A stretch of 64,000 nucleotides of DNA from Zygaena filipendulae (GCA_907165275.2 OU015653.1:2200001-2264000), one strand, 5' to 3'. Counted from the first letter of the stretch, positions 10,629-22,681 are shown. Made by a program: numbers and translations. Notes: a model not told the origin generated them from the letters alone.

Positions 10629-11036
10629 TCGCTGTGCCTAAGACTAGGCTCCATAAAATTTCTAAGTCATTTAAAGGACAATGTATACGCTTTTACAACA
10701 AACTCCCAAACGATGTAATTAATTTGTCAATTAATAAATTCAAGACGCTTATTAAACACAGATTATGCGATAAAGCATACTATAGTGTAGTAGACTATTT
10801 AAATGATACAGACGTTTGGGAATGAATTGCTCTATCCAATTACAATTTTTTGTTCTCCTAGTTTATAAGTAAGATCATTTAAAGACAGCCCTGCTGAGTT
10901 TCTTGTCAGTTCTTCTCAGCAGAGGACGTATTCCGAACTGACGGTAATTTATAGTTTTAAGAACCTGCTGACGATTACAAGTGATTGCAACCAATCCTAA
11001 GTAATAAAGAGCTTTTGAATTTTGAATTTTTGAATT
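10629..11036 (+). mobile_element. 3' end of a non-LTR retrotransposon
   Basis: A coding tail is followed by about 200 bp of 3'UTR and an AT-rich tail with repeated TTTTGAATTT units. Non-LTR elements of the CR1/Jockey group typically survive as 5'-truncated copies ending in a short tail repeat. The copy starts abruptly at the junction with a Helitron-like fragment, consistent with 5' truncation. Confidence 0.65.
10634..10825 (+). pseudogene. C-terminal remnant of a LINE reverse-transcriptase ORF
   Basis: About 63 residues in frame to a stop, including GQCIRFYNKLPNDV and DKAYYSVVDYLND. From memory this resembles the extreme C-terminus of lepidopteran CR1/Jockey-type ORF2 proteins, downstream of the reverse transcriptase domain. 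The catalytic domains are absent, so it cannot be active. There is no stop inside the remaining segment, so the copy may be fairly young. No native ATG can be assigned. Confidence 0.6.
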
Positions 11037-11039
11037 CAC

Positions 11040-13317
11040 AAACTTTACCTCTTTATAATATTATAGTAAGATAGGGAAGTCATTTGTTATACATCTGGTT
11101 TCACGAGCAAAAACGAACGCGGGAAAGTGACGCACTCTTAGTTTTGCACAGTCGATTCTTTTTTTTAATAAGCTACAAGCCCAACCGTTAGTGTTCGTGT
11201 TGTGTCTGAGCTATTAATAAGTTTTATCACTACTTCTTATAACTGTTTAAATCCTAACACTCATTAAACTTCTAGAACGTTTCGAATCTTCTTTCTTAAA
11301 TATGACAAAAAAAAATTACCGTTGTTATTCTTTTTTTGTATGATTTTTATCGTTTCACGGCAGAAACATGCCGTAGTAGGTGGGGGATTTTTTGTGAGCA
11401 TTTTTTATTTATCATACAGAATGCTGCGTCTGCGTTCGTTCCCTTTTTTTTTTCTTTCCATTTGTTATTTGAAGCTTTACGAGTTTTACGATGCGATGCA
11501 TCCCTTTTGTAACCCAAAACATTTTTTCAACTTTCCTTTATTCTCTTGGCAATTGTTATTTTAATTTTCATCCCTGTATTGTACTTCCTCGTAACTTGAA
11601 AATACTTTCTTGAGTCTTACAATTCAAAATTTTAGTTGTTTTTTTTTTTTTTTTTTTCAATTATGTATCTATGTTGGTGTTAAAATATTATTGATATTCA
11701 TTATCGTATCATTAGGAAACTGGTCGTATTAGAACATATCGATTTCTTTTCTTTATTTAGAAAACCCAGTACAAAACAGTGAGAAGTAAGAATAACACTC
11801 ACATTGCGAACTTACTACTACTAAGAAGAAATACAAACAGGATGACTGAAATTAAAAGAAAACGAGTATCTACCTACTAACTCTTATGTTTTGATGTCGC
11901 ATTCGCATTAGGTACGCGTTAAGATGACGTGTAAACTGAAATAATCTACTTCTCAGTAGGTAATTTAATGATAGATTAAAAAAAAAACAGTGATTTATTT
12001 GTTATTACACTAAATATAGCATTAACAACATGATACTTCTCCATTGGAGAAGATTCCAGTGAATATATTCTCTTGACAAACATTTACAACCATAGAAGAA
12101 AAGTATTAGAATTAAAACATGTATGTATTCGCTGATTAGCAAGACGAATTAACATAAACTAGACCAGAAAAGGAAATAATCAGTGGTGATTATAAAGACG
12201 TGCTGTGGTGAAATGCACCATTATTAATTAATGAACAGAAAATGGTCTGCTGTCTGCCGTCGGAGTGCGCGGCCTCTGGTTGCAGCGAGCAGCAGCTAGC
12301 GAGCGTAATGCGATTTAAAACCAATCGCGACGTGCCGCTCGCTCAATTTCCGCAACGAATGCTTACTGATCCTGTAAACTCTTCACTTGCATCAAATGCT
12401 CGCCATCTATGTTCGCAGTTTATGTCACACCCTGTTGTGTAGCTACATTTTCTGTTACAATTTTCAACGTCACTCCAATTTAAAAAAATCCTCTCTTAAC
12501 CAACACTCATAGGTAGAAATCAAGCAATACATTTGCTCGAGGTTATTAGATACTCGACTTTTTTACCTAATGATTACTTAAATGTACAATTTTAACAAAG
12601 GAGTAAGCAAAGTTTTGTTACAATCATCGCATGCCTCCGTGACATCATTATTTCAAGTTAAATTTTACCTTTCCAAATATTTTCCTGCAGTATCCTTCTT
12701 TAATCTTTTGTTTCCATCAATATTGTAATCCATTTTCATCTTCACTTCAGTTTTATTCTTTCTGCAGGTTAATTCACCGCATTCTCACGTTGAAATATCA
12801 TCTTATAATAAAACCTGATATATTTATAGATAGTTATCTTCGCCTAAACACACGTCCCGGTTTCATATACGTACTCACTCAGCTGCAGGAGCGTCAAACT
12901 GGTTTCCGTCGTGTCAAAGTACGCTGCTCCGTAAGGGCACTAAAATCCGTAATACGAATCTTTAGGTAGATATGTCGATGCATTGGAATTCCAATTTAGT
13001 ATTGGACTTGGTTTTACATTCATATAATATATATGTACCTACATATTAACAAAGTCAGTCGGAAAGGGGCCAATCCGAAAAGGTACACGAAAGAATGAGC
13101 ATAATACAAATGAATTTTTGCTTGAAACTTATCCCGAAAGTTCAACAGGTTTTAAAATAAATAGAAACTAAAGCAAAACCTACTGTAGTTTTGTTTGTAC
13201 ATATAAAACAATTACTTGTATCCATTTATAATTGTTACTTTACACTTTACAGTATTTGTCAATGCTACAAAAACATATGTGTAAAAGCGAGTCTTCAACT
13301 TATCTTAGTAATATTTT
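11040..13317. other. No gene seen; one poly-T tract
   Basis: AT-rich, probable jing intron. A run of about 19 T lies at 11639-11657. A 66-codon ATG frame at 12242-12442 runs through a CpG-richer patch, but has no recognisable domain or matching splice context. Confidence 0.4.
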
Positions 13318-13510
13318 AAAGTGGTAAAGTTTATGAGTTTTTGAGGAGGTTGTGGGAGGTAGCTAATCTCTGGATCTACTGAATCGATTTTAAAAATTCT
13401 TTTAAAAATAGAAAGTCACGTTATTTTTGAGTGTCATAGGCAATATTGCAACCCGGAATTCCCGCGGGAACTCCGAAATTACCGCAGGTAAAACTGCAGG
13501 GGACAGCTAA
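13318..13510 (+). mobile_element. Helitron-like element, 3' end intact
   Basis: Ends ...CCCGCGGGAACTCCGAAATTACCGC... followed by GGACAGCTAA, a CTAA terminus fitting the Helitron CTRR rule and followed by T. The 5' part keeps TCTGGATCTACTGAATCGAT but not the TC start. Confidence 0.6.
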
Positions 13511-13847
13511 TGTGTCATATTACTAACACGTCTCTAATGTGTTTTTGTCGTAGGTAGGTTAGGTGTTATATACGCCCGCTTAAGGTCACATATCGCCATC
13601 ATTATTTTTCTTGTATGTAATTTTTTTCTATCTTTATCGGCATCGTAAATCTAAACAGGCTTTTTTTAATTGGCCTACGTCATACTTATCATTTATCAGT
13701 GTTATCTCGCAGACTTCCTTAGCATTAGTGTTGTATGATGTTATCTATTGACTTATTTTTATCCACATGGGCAGTTTGACCTGACTCTGGTCATAGAATC
13801 GACGCACTGCTAATACAACAGATGCTTTTAATTCTGTACTACTTCCC

Positions 13848-14032
13848 CGAGATTTTACCCCCGTGAGTTTCGGAGTTCCCGCGGGTTTTTCGGAATGAAT
13901 AGTAAACTATGTCCTTCTCTGTATTCTTAACAACGCGTCGTGCAAAATTTCATAATGATTGGTTAATCAGTTAAGGCGTGAAAGTGTAACAAACAAGCTC
14001 AAATTCGCATTTATGATATTAAGTATTGATAA
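13848..14032 (-). mobile_element. Helitron-like element, diverged
   Basis: Carries GAGTTTCGGAGTTCCCGCGGG, CTATGTCCTTCTCTGTA, GTGCAAAATTTCATAATGAT and AAGGCGTGAAAGTGTAACAAAC in the family order, ending near TTATGATATTAAGTA. The CTAG end is degraded. Confidence 0.6.
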
Positions 14033-14387
14033 ATCTTCTATTTTTCAAGTTCCCATAATTTTTTCTTGTACTGACCTAATGATACACATAAGAATATGCC
14101 TCACCTATTTATATAATCGATTTAGTAGGCATATCGAGCGTTCATAGAGTAATCGGTCATTATGCGAATCGCAGTGTCCGTATGACGCACCGCATCGATC
14201 ATATCTCGATTGTACCCTTGAGTCAATATACATAGACGCACCCATGTTTATCTGATAAAACCGAGTGATAGTATCATTTCTTATCACATTTTTGATTACT
14301 TTCAGAACACCAAAAGTTAAGGTATTCACTCCACCGATTAGAGTGTTCTAGTTTTGAACGGTACGACATAAAACTATGACAGTACTA

Positions 14388-14650
14388 GCTGATCTCCAAG
14401 CGATTTCACCCACTTCAATATCGGAATTCTCGCAAGAATTTTTTATATCAGGATTCGTGACCCTATTTCCTATTTCAAGGCCTAAATTACTCCCAATTAA
14501 CATAACTAATCCTACTCGTAATTATACATTAAATAGCTGATCTCCTCGATGTTTTACTTTAGTATTTCCTAGTAAATCTTTTGTTCCGAGATAAAAGGTA
14601 TCCTATGTTCAGTAGTTTCAGGGATTTTTTTATTCTTTATAATGTAAGTA
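14388..14650 (-). mobile_element. Decayed Helitron-like fragment
   Basis: Begins ACTAGCTGATCTCCAAGCGATTTCACCC and has a degraded TCTCGCAAGAATTT block. A second AGCTGATCTCC occurs near 14536. Confidence 0.4.
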
Positions 14651-15495
14651 ACGATTGAGGTTTTCTATCGTCATATGCCATTTTATATTCGATCATCGAG
14701 TCTGCTATCAATAAGAATTGAAATACCTATTCTCAATAAATACTCTCTTTTATCGCTCGCCAGCCGGTGGCGGCACACCTTTACCGTGTGTGTGTTTGTG
14801 TGTGCTCGTAAGTCGTAGCGCTAGCTAGCACCAATAACACGCCTCGTTTCTCTAATCAAACTATTTGTTTGACTTTATCGTCACTCCATAATATCCATTG
14901 CGTTCGTGCAAAATAAACTTTGTAAAATAGCAATTGCATTCATAAAATTTCTATTATACAATGCCCGAGTAATATTTTATGTTATGTTATTTGATTTTAC
15001 ATAAATTATTATTTATTACTCCATGTTTACAATATGGAAATGTAGTAAAAAGTATTGTTTTGTTTGTGAGTTTATTACAGCTGCGTTCGTTTATGCATTG
15101 TTTCACTGCTGGTGCTTTTTGTTTATAATATTATAAATTTCTGCGAATAAGATTTGCCATTGTACTATTATTATTAGTGGGTAGAACATTGATATACCAC
15201 ATCAGTGGGGTAGAAAGAAAAACTCAATGTTGTTATCTAAAGCAAAAGTTGCTCGATGGTAAAGATTCGAAGCAAGTGGGAGCTCATACTGTCTATTCAC
15301 ATCCTTGAAAAAGGGTATGTTTCAGAATATCAAAGTAATAGGTACCTAGTCAATTAAAAATATCGTATTGCATTATGCAAAAAAAATAAACAACACAGTA
15401 CATAAAACATTTGGTACATCTTAATGTATGTGTGTTTGTAACTCCAGAACAAAGTAATAAGAGAACTCAATTATAAAACTCACAAATATAGTTAA
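14651..15495. other. No gene seen
   Basis: AT-rich probable intron with a small CpG-containing part near 14755-14840. No exon or clear repeat. Confidence 0.4.
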
Positions 15496-15660
15496 CTAGC
15501 TGTACCCCGCGGTTTCACCCCAGGTAATTTCATTGTAAACCTTCCCCTGAAATCACTCTATCTATATTTGGTGAATACCGCATCCGGTCAGTAGATTTTG
15601 AGTTTATCGCGAACAGACAGATAGACGGAGGACTTTGTTTTATAATATTATGTAAGGATA
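15496..15660 (-). mobile_element. Helitron-like element
   Basis: CTAGCTGTACCCCGCGGTTTCACCC at the left, then CTTCCCCTGAAATCACTCTATCTAT and TTTATCGCGAACAGACAGA, ending near TATAATATTATGTAAGGAT. It belongs to the same subfamily as 1373-1560 and 60361-60563. Confidence 0.65.
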
Positions 15661-15805
15661 TTTGAAAGAAAGAAAATCAATTTATTTGACAAATGCTTTA
15701 ACTGCGCGGCATCAAAATGGTCCCGGCTCAGCATAATGCCATCTAACACATTTTAATATGTGGGGTAGCGCTGGTTTTCTGCCGGAACCTATTCTAGCTC
15801 TGGAA
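15661..15805 (-). mobile_element. 3' tail of a retroposon
   Basis: Starts with TTGAAAGAAAGAAAATCAATTT, which reads on the minus strand as an AATAAATTGATTTTCTTTC tail. The part CATCAAAATGGTCCCGGCTCAGCATAATGCC resembles the insertion at 46932-47062 (CAAAATGGCCGCCACTCAGTATATTATGCC). It is probably the 3'UTR end of a LINE family. No coding part remains. Confidence 0.45.
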
Positions 15806-15829
15806 TACTTTCAATTACCACGTACGTAG

Positions 15830-16480
15830 GTAAGTACTTCACGTCCCGCCAGCAGCTGTACGGTGTAGGTCCCTACCTGCTCTATAAGTATTTTGGTAAA
15901 AGTTGCGAAATGAAGACGGCACCGCGCCCGGTAAACTCGGTTATTATTTCATCGGCCGAGCCGTCGTTAAATGCGTCTTCGGTCTCTCATAATGGGCTCC
16001 GTAATAAAATAAAGCGGGGCCGTTCACCTCGCACCAATCGTACGTATCTCCGAACGTTATGCATGAGACGCTCGCTAAAATTACGTGCGATACGTGCGTG
16101 CATAATTACGTTAAAAAGACGCACTTGTCAATAAACAACTTCACATCTGTCGCTTGATGCTCGTCTTATAATCTTATTATCATCGATCCCAATGCTATTC
16201 ATATAGCAGCCCCGGTATTATCATCAATTTATAAGCTAAGCAGAGCGAGAGATCGTGCCGTCTCTTTCGTTGTAAACTTGCCTGGCTTTGAGCGCGTCAT
16301 ATCGGCCTCTATATCGATTTCTCCGCAGTAAATTGATGGATCTTTTGTCATTTCGACCCCATATGAAGTCGTTACGTGACTTTGTCCCAGACAAAGCTTA
16401 TTCATGCTCTTTACGTAGTCGAATTCATTTATGTGATATGACTTCTGTTTTTATTATTGTATATGAGTAAAGTTGCACAT
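15830..16480. promoter_or_regulatory. Unique, CpG-richer patch; candidate enhancer
   Basis: No repeat resemblance was seen here, unlike the flanks. Composition is higher in CpG, with ATAATTACG-type homeodomain cores and several ATCGAT sites. An ATG frame (15910-16134) crosses it but looks like chance basic protein. A conserved enhancer inside the jing intron is an inference from composition only. Confidence 0.2.
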
Positions 16481-16593
16481 TCATTTTCGAAATGTATTTT
16501 AAACGTCAAGGTTCCGACATAATTGCAACGCAGTACAAAATATTTGCTTTTATAATTATTGTTGGACATTGTTTAAAGCACCTGCTATAATTG

Positions 16594-16700
16594 TAGGGTG
16601 TTACAGTGAGTGAGTGACTGAGTGATGCATGTCCGAATGTGAATGACCAAATCGATCGCGACGTGACGCTGCGCCTGCGCCTGCGCCTGCGCCGGTGGTG
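16594..16700. repeat. Short tandem repeats: GTGA-type and (TGCGCC)n
   Basis: GTGAGTGAGTGACTGAGTGATG near 16604 is followed by four TGCGCC units near 16669-16693. Confidence 0.7.
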
Positions 16701-17867
16701 GGTCAAGTTTGGCACGAGTGGATCGATGTACTTCTTATAAACCTGTTGGCCGACTGTTTTTGTTTCTTCATTTTGTCTTCATTAACATTTTTGCTGTCAA
16801 CAACTCGACTGATTTTATTTATTACTATTGAAGCAATTTAATGTACTGCAAACTATATTGGTATTTTATTGAATTGATTAAGTATTCTTTTCTTTTTAAT
16901 TACATATTTTTATTGATATTTATATGATGTATTCAAATTTTTTTTTTCTTTCATCGTATAGTTCTCAAACTAAACCTACATTGTAGGTACAATTTGTATA
17001 GGTACCTTGTTAAGGGACGGTTTTATTTTATAAGACTCCGGTAGCTATTGAATTATTTGAAAATCTTATATTATAAAAACAAGAAATCATACCATGATGA
17101 CCTCTACCCTTTGATGTGTTTTGTTATTTCCTTTTTTGATGAAATTAACAATAGAAGATAGATTAAGCACCGCTTGAAACTAAATGTGAATAGAAATCGT
17201 GTCAGTTTTTCTCAGATATCATGTCTGCCGTCTTGTTATATAAAAACAAATTAGTCCTCAAAGATGAGATTTAGAATTAGATGTTGGACTTATTTAACGA
17301 CTTGCCTCATATTTCTTCAGTGCTAGTGTTCCGTTGATATTATTAAAGTTTATCAAAATTTTATGTTACAAAATAATATGTGAAAGCAATTTATAGCTGC
17401 AATAAACCTTTCATTCTGCTAGAACACTTGCCACAGCATACCAATATTTTAATTAGTATAAATAAAGTGTATAAGTATAAATACTTATTAAAATATTTGA
17501 TACTCCACAAGCAAGCGCGTCAGCTAGGCGGGCCGGGCTTTTGGGCTTGTATGGAAGGAACGCCAGGTGCCGTGTACACTGTAGTACATGTGTAGGTACA
17601 CTCTACGTTCCTTCTGTTCCATCGTTTTTTGGCCACTGTGTAAGGAATTTCAATTAATGCTAATTATTGTCACGATTTTCGTGCCTCGATAAAATAGAAT
17701 GATCCGTGTGACCCTCTTTCCGCCTTTTGAATTAAAGCTTACCGCTATATTTTTGTTTTAGTTAGTTCTCTTTGTGCATTGATTTTTTGCTAGCGTCTTT
17801 CAACTTGTAATGCCACTTGTGTGCAAAAATGCTTCGCGGCTTCGCTCGCGTGGTGTTCGAAAGTACA
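16700..17867. other. No gene seen
   Basis: AT-rich probable intron. No repeat family or exon recognised. Confidence 0.4.
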
Positions 17868-18110
17868 TCCTCACTAATATTATAAATGCGAAAGTGTTTG
17901 TTTGTTTGTTACGCTTTCACGCCTTAACTAATCATGAAATTTTGCATACACGTTGTCAGGGATACAAAGAGAAGGACATATAGGTACTTTTTATCCTTTC
18001 CTGTATCCCTGAAAAAGTGTATGCAAAATTTAATAATGATAGTTTGATCCGTTAAGGCGTGAAAGCGTAACAAACAAACAAACAAAGTCACATTGGCAGT
18101 TATTTAACCC
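17868..18110. mobile_element. Head-to-head pair of Helitron-like 5' ends
   Basis: The left half starts ATCCTCACTAATATTATAAATGCG and runs through TTTCACGCCTTAACTAATCATG to a TATCC block. The right half is the same set of motifs inverted, ending in AAGGCGTGAAAGCGTAACAAAC. Both GC-rich 3' halves are missing. The result is a hairpin of two 5' halves, from an inverted insertion or rearrangement. Confidence 0.6.
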
Positions 18111-18545
18111 ATAGTATGAATGTACAGACGCCTATCTGTGGATCTGTATCTACATCTATGTGATAGAGATACACAATCTACAATACGTGTATAAAGGCAC
18201 GTAACACTTGAATTAATTGTTACATTTACAAATTATGGTAGATATATTTTATAATTACATGTCGTATTTCCGAATTAATAAAACTCATAGGTATATTATC
18301 TCGTATGCGCATCGTCCCAGGTTGGCGGTGCTCAAGTTTTCGTACTCACAGACTCGTGTTATTAGTTTAATGGAAGCGATGCTATCGCCACGTGAAGTGT
18401 GCTTAGGTCCATGGGGGTAATTTGTGACGGGGCAACGAACCTGGATCCCCGCGCCCGCATGCCCATTGTCCGACCGCGACGCCACGGTACGTCCACGGTG
18501 CGGCGTGCCGTCTACAATGTATCTGCACGAACAGAGCAGGACTCT
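18111..18545. other. No gene seen
   Basis: AT-rich, with a CpG-richer part near 18310-18540. No exon or named repeat. Confidence 0.35.
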
Positions 18546-18690
18546 GCCCCCCTAGCCAAGTTTTCAATTTACAATTGTTATCGCATAGAAAACTAAGGAA
18601 CGAATCGTCATGTCATGTGGTCACGTAAAATCATTGTCCAATCAAAAGTCCAGTTTCGCGGGATGATCATCGCTGTTGTCGTGATAATTG
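18546..18690. mobile_element. MITE fragment (CTTAGCCAAGTT family)
   Basis: Shares CCTAGCCAAGTT, TCGCATAGAAAACTAAGGAACGAATCGTC, TGTGGTCACGTAAAATC and GTCCAATCAAAAGT with 33468-33590, 36521-36684 and 43555-43636. Only one terminus is recognisable. Confidence 0.55.
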
Positions 18691-18699
18691 TCCAAGCAA

Positions 18700-19589
18700 T
18701 AAAATATTATATGCTTTGATAAGCAACAAAATATTATATGCTTTGCTTCTTTTTCTCCGGTTTACCCGGTCAACGAATAATTTTTAAAACACCAACCAAT
18801 ACACACCTACATACTATCACAACTTCTCTATCGCGACATCAGAAGGGCGTTTTTTTTTTGTTATTACAGAGAAACGGTTTTGCTTCAATCCTTGAAACCG
18901 ACTGTAGCTTTGAACCGTTTGAAGTTAAATCGAGCAAATGGATTGTTTTAAAAGAAAACGTTGGAATACATTCTATATTAAGCGTTCAATTCAAATTACA
19001 TGAAATAGGTAATCAAATTGATTGAAGTTATATTTGGACGATTTAATAAGCTTGATTAATTACGAATTGATCAGTGATAGATATAGGTACTTATAGGCAC
19101 AGCGCATAGCATTAGAAATACTATTTAAGTAATCTGTGGTTGCCGTTGCTAGTTGCACATAGATAGAATTATAATTATTTTGTAAGCTAGATTAAGTAAA
19201 ATTTTGTGTGCAATTGTTTGGTGACTCAAATAAAAAAAAAGAAATAAAATAATAAAAAAAACCCGCCTGCAGTCATTTTTCAAGTAGGGTGTAGGTACGT
19301 ACACAACATGCATGGTATTTATATTTAAAAATACTGACCCACCTATGATGTGTGGTTTAGTGGAAACAAAGGTCTATTCCATCCAGTTCCACCAGTAGAA
19401 CTACTTGGAAGAAAACTTCCGATCTGTTCTACTGTGACATGGGTTAGAACAGAAAAACAAAAACACGTCCATGCAGTTTTATTGATAGTTCTACCCAGTA
19501 GAACTATACTTGGAAGAACGCATCCAAAAGCGTATGTTGCACCAAATGCCCAAACACAAACCAGAGGAGCGCATTCACAACAACAATGG
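18700..19589. other. No gene seen
   Basis: Includes a short direct repeat of AAAATATTATATGCTTTG near 18700-18745. Between 19350 and 19612 long frames are open on both strands around two copies of CCAGTAGAACTA...CTTGGAAGAA. I assign no function. Confidence 0.35.
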
Positions 19590-19925
19590 CTAGTACCACA
19601 GAGCGTATACATTAACTAGAGAGGACATCTAAGTGGGGCAGGTGCGCGCGCTACCGATGCAATGGAAGTTAGAGCAAATGCTCTAACTTGCTCCAAACTT
19701 CTTTTGCTCCCAAGTATATTTACCACAATAAGTATTCCTAAAACTGTAAATTTTGAAAATTGTACTAATTAAAGCATAACCATAAAGCGTTTAATACATT
19801 TCTTTACGTTAATGAATGTGTTAGTGCGTGATGAATAGTTTTGTGTGCGAAAATCGCCCGGCGACACTGGTTTTCATCTGTTTTCATACTAAACTAAGTT
19901 GATGTCCCTTCTATCTGTTATTTTC
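19590..19925. repeat. Dispersed repeat with a conserved 20-bp palindrome
   Basis: Uninterrupted relative of 3405-3995. It has ACTAGAGAGG, the palindrome GTTAGAGCAAATGCTCTAAC, AAAATCGCCCGGCGACACTGG and the terminal AACTAAGTTGATGTCCCTTC. Confidence 0.65.
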
Positions 19926-20159
19926 TGTTCTGCGGCTAATACAATCGATGCGCGGGCGCATCGCCCCGCGTTGCGCAAGTTATATCTCTGTTGCACTGCT
20001 CGTTGAGCGACCTCGCCGCCTCCGCCCACACCCACACTATTGCTGTTTCGCGAATCGCGATGCATTTTCACACTCATCAACAATGCTAATTATTGTGTTT
20101 TCTGCATCTGAATTAATTAATTTAGATGTTGCAACAGATTGATTCTCAACATGCGATCC

Positions 20160-20859
20160 AGTTTCTCGCTTATAATTTCCTGTCGCACAATGAAAGAGCG
20201 GCTAGCTAGGATGTTCGAATGCAAATATTTCAAGACGCAATAGGTTTAACCGACTTCAACCTTTTTGTGATTAAACGTATTCAATATTCATGTTTACCAA
20301 GAGTGCGCGTTTAGTATGTATTATAAGTTACATAAAATACTTTTTAAGTAACTATTTACTTACAAAGAAAAAATATATCAGTAGTATTAGATTAGTCTGG
20401 TACCCATAATAGAAGCTCAGTTGGCGCTTTGTTATACGCATAAGATGTATTTATATTATTACACTGGTGTATTTTATTTCTTAGCATTTTTGATTATAAT
20501 TATGAACATACCATTAATTCTTAGAATATACTGGTCTATATTATAATTAGAAGGTAGCAATGTTGTGGCGCGGACTGTAGACGTAACGACTCACCCGAGG
20601 CACAAAGGCAAGCACCGACATATCGCTCAGGCAGTCAGGCCTTGAGGCTTTGAAGCAGCACACAATGAATGATTTGTGTAAAATGAAAGTTTAGTGCACG
20701 ATTTGTGTTTCAGACACACTATCCCGTGTATGTTGAATGTAACGTGTGACGGCTGCGAGAAATTGCTGATTTCAAGCGTTCACGCAGGAAGAGAAAATAA
20801 CTAACTACCTATGTGATTAGCTGTTCATTTTTACTAGCAAGACGAAACATAATATTTTG
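20160..20859. other. No gene seen
   Basis: AT-rich. Near 20575-20650 there is a short CpG-richer stretch without coding support. Confidence 0.35.
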
Positions 20860-21290
20860 TTAATCTTTATAGTTAATTTTCAACCACAAGTTCTGTATCT
20901 GGGGGCACGGCAGTGCCCCCGCCAAGTCGAGCAACAAAAGCGGCACGGCCGTACTATCCTTTTCTCGAAGCAATTCAGGCCATTTTCGACCCCCTATAAC
21001 TTCGTTGTGGATAAAACTAGAAGCCTGAATTTTTAGTAAACAAGCAGGTATTGTATAAAGACGGTATAGTTTAAATTTCATTCGATTTGAACCAGTAGTT
21101 TAAGAATTATAACTAGTCAAAGTTTCTTAATTTTGTAGGTCACTCACTCACTCACTCACTGACCGATCATCAAAACTCTAAGGCACTTCTAGCAGACATA
21201 GAAGTTTGAAATTTAGAATACAATTAGTGTTTATTGTATAAATCAAGGAAAAATTAAAATATTTTGCAATTTCGGTCCAGTTTTCTAGAT
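20860..21290. repeat. Probable dispersed element with GGGGGCAC hairpin and (CACT)n
   Basis: Contains the hairpin GGGGGCACGGCAGTGCCCCC (about 20899-20918) and a CACTCACTCACTCACTCACT run near 21140. The minus strand is open for 73 codons across it. The text resembles a lepidopteran repeat I have seen, but no second copy occurs here, so the assignment is tentative. Confidence 0.35.
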
Positions 21291-21412
21291 ACACCAACTG
21301 CATAAATAACTTTGTAATCCCATATAAATGTATGGAATTACAAAGTTATATATGCAGTTATATGTACCAACTGCACAAATAACTTTGTAATCCCATATAA
21401 ATATATGAGACT
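21288..21412. repeat. Tandem duplication
   Basis: ACCAACTGCATAAATAACTT plus TGTAATCCCATATAAATGTATG recurs about 76 bp later with few changes. Confidence 0.7.
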
Positions 21413-21846
21413 AGCTGTTCCCCGCGGTTTCACCCGCGTTAATTTTGGAGATCCCGCGGGAATTCAGAGATGCAAAGTAGTTAGTACCCTATATCCCTAG
21501 GTTTTCTTTACCCCTGACAACGTGCATGCAAAATTTCATGAGATTTCACCAGCGTTAATTTCGGAGATCCTTCGGGAATTCCGAGATAAAATTACCCTAA
21601 TCTGAATGCTCCAACGATTTTCATGAAATTTTGTATACAGGAGATTTCGGAGGCCATAAATCGATCTAGCTAGGATTCATTTCTGGAATTCCCGCGCGAA
21701 CTCTGATATCACCGCGGGTGAATTAATTATTGCATACTACACGTTGTCAAGGGTACAGGAAAGGTCATAGGGTAGTACTTTTATCTCAGAATACCCGCGG
21801 GATCTCCGAAATTAACGTGGGTTAAACCGCGGACAACAGCTATTTA
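21413..21846. mobile_element. Nested cluster of Helitron-like fragments
   Basis: Begins with CTAGCTGTTCCCCGCGGTTTCACCCGCG on one strand and ends with ACCGCGGACAACAGCTATTT on the other. At least four GC-rich family blocks (near 21430, 21550, 21690 and 21790) lie in mixed orientations. Just after it, CCGAGCGAAGCTCGG is a hairpin typical of another Helitron-like family also seen at 34.26 kb. Confidence 0.6.
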
Positions 21847-22097
21847 AGCCGAGCGAAGCTCGGTTGCCCAGATATTAATAAATAATAATAATAAGTGTAG
21901 CTAGTTACCTACCTAGATATAAAGTGTAGATACATAGTTACCTAGACATAATTATGTTCAAAGGTACAATTGTCAACGGAATGAAAAAGCAAGAATGGGG
22001 CATGTGTTTATATTATAAAGTTGTACCAAAATCTTTCAAGTTATTAAAGTAGACTAAATTGCTCAAAGGAGGAAGACCATTTACAAAAAGAAATGAG

Positions 22098-22681
22098 ATC
22101 CCATCAAAAACAAACTTGTAAAAAAGTCCAAGTCTCGCAACTCAGTTCTTCTACAGTAAAAAGTTGTGAGATCAATGTAATACCAAGTCGGTTAATTTAT
22201 TCAGTGCATACTTAAGGGTCCTTTTGTCTAAAGTTATCATGTTATAAGCTAATCTAATAACATTTTATAGTGACCATATCAAATTTAAAAATCTTTTATG
22301 TTTTAAATAGATTGATTGGCTTGGCGATCACGTGAAAACACAATGTATCTCACAAGTAATACATATTATAATTAAATTAGATACTATTATAATTAATTGT
22401 TTAGAACAATAATTATGTATTACTTGTGAGATACATTGTGTTTTCATGTGATCGCCAAGCCAATCAATCTATTTAAAACATAAAAGATTTTTAAATTTGA
22501 TATGGTCACTATAAAATGTTATTAGATTAGCTTATAACATGATAACTTTAGACAAAAGGACCCTTAAGTATGCACTGAATAAATTAACCGACTTGGTATT
22601 ACATTGATCTCACAACTTTTTACTGTAGAAGAACTGAGTTGCGAGACTTGGACTTTTTTACAAGTTTGTTTTTGATGGGAT
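22098..22681. mobile_element. Near-perfect 584-bp fold-back element
   Basis: The left arm (22098-about 22365) and right arm (about 22414-22681) are reverse complements over about 268 bp. The only mismatch I see by eye is CACGTG against CACATG. The loop is about 48 bp. The ends read ATCCCATCAAAAACAAACTT and its complement. There is no coding capacity. If transcribed it would form a long double-stranded RNA. The near-identity implies recent origin or arm-to-arm correction. Confidence 0.85.

Noticed and set aside
19350..19619. 89-codon frames open on both strands
   Set aside because: Overlapping opposite frames around short direct repeats, no recognisable domain, no splice context.
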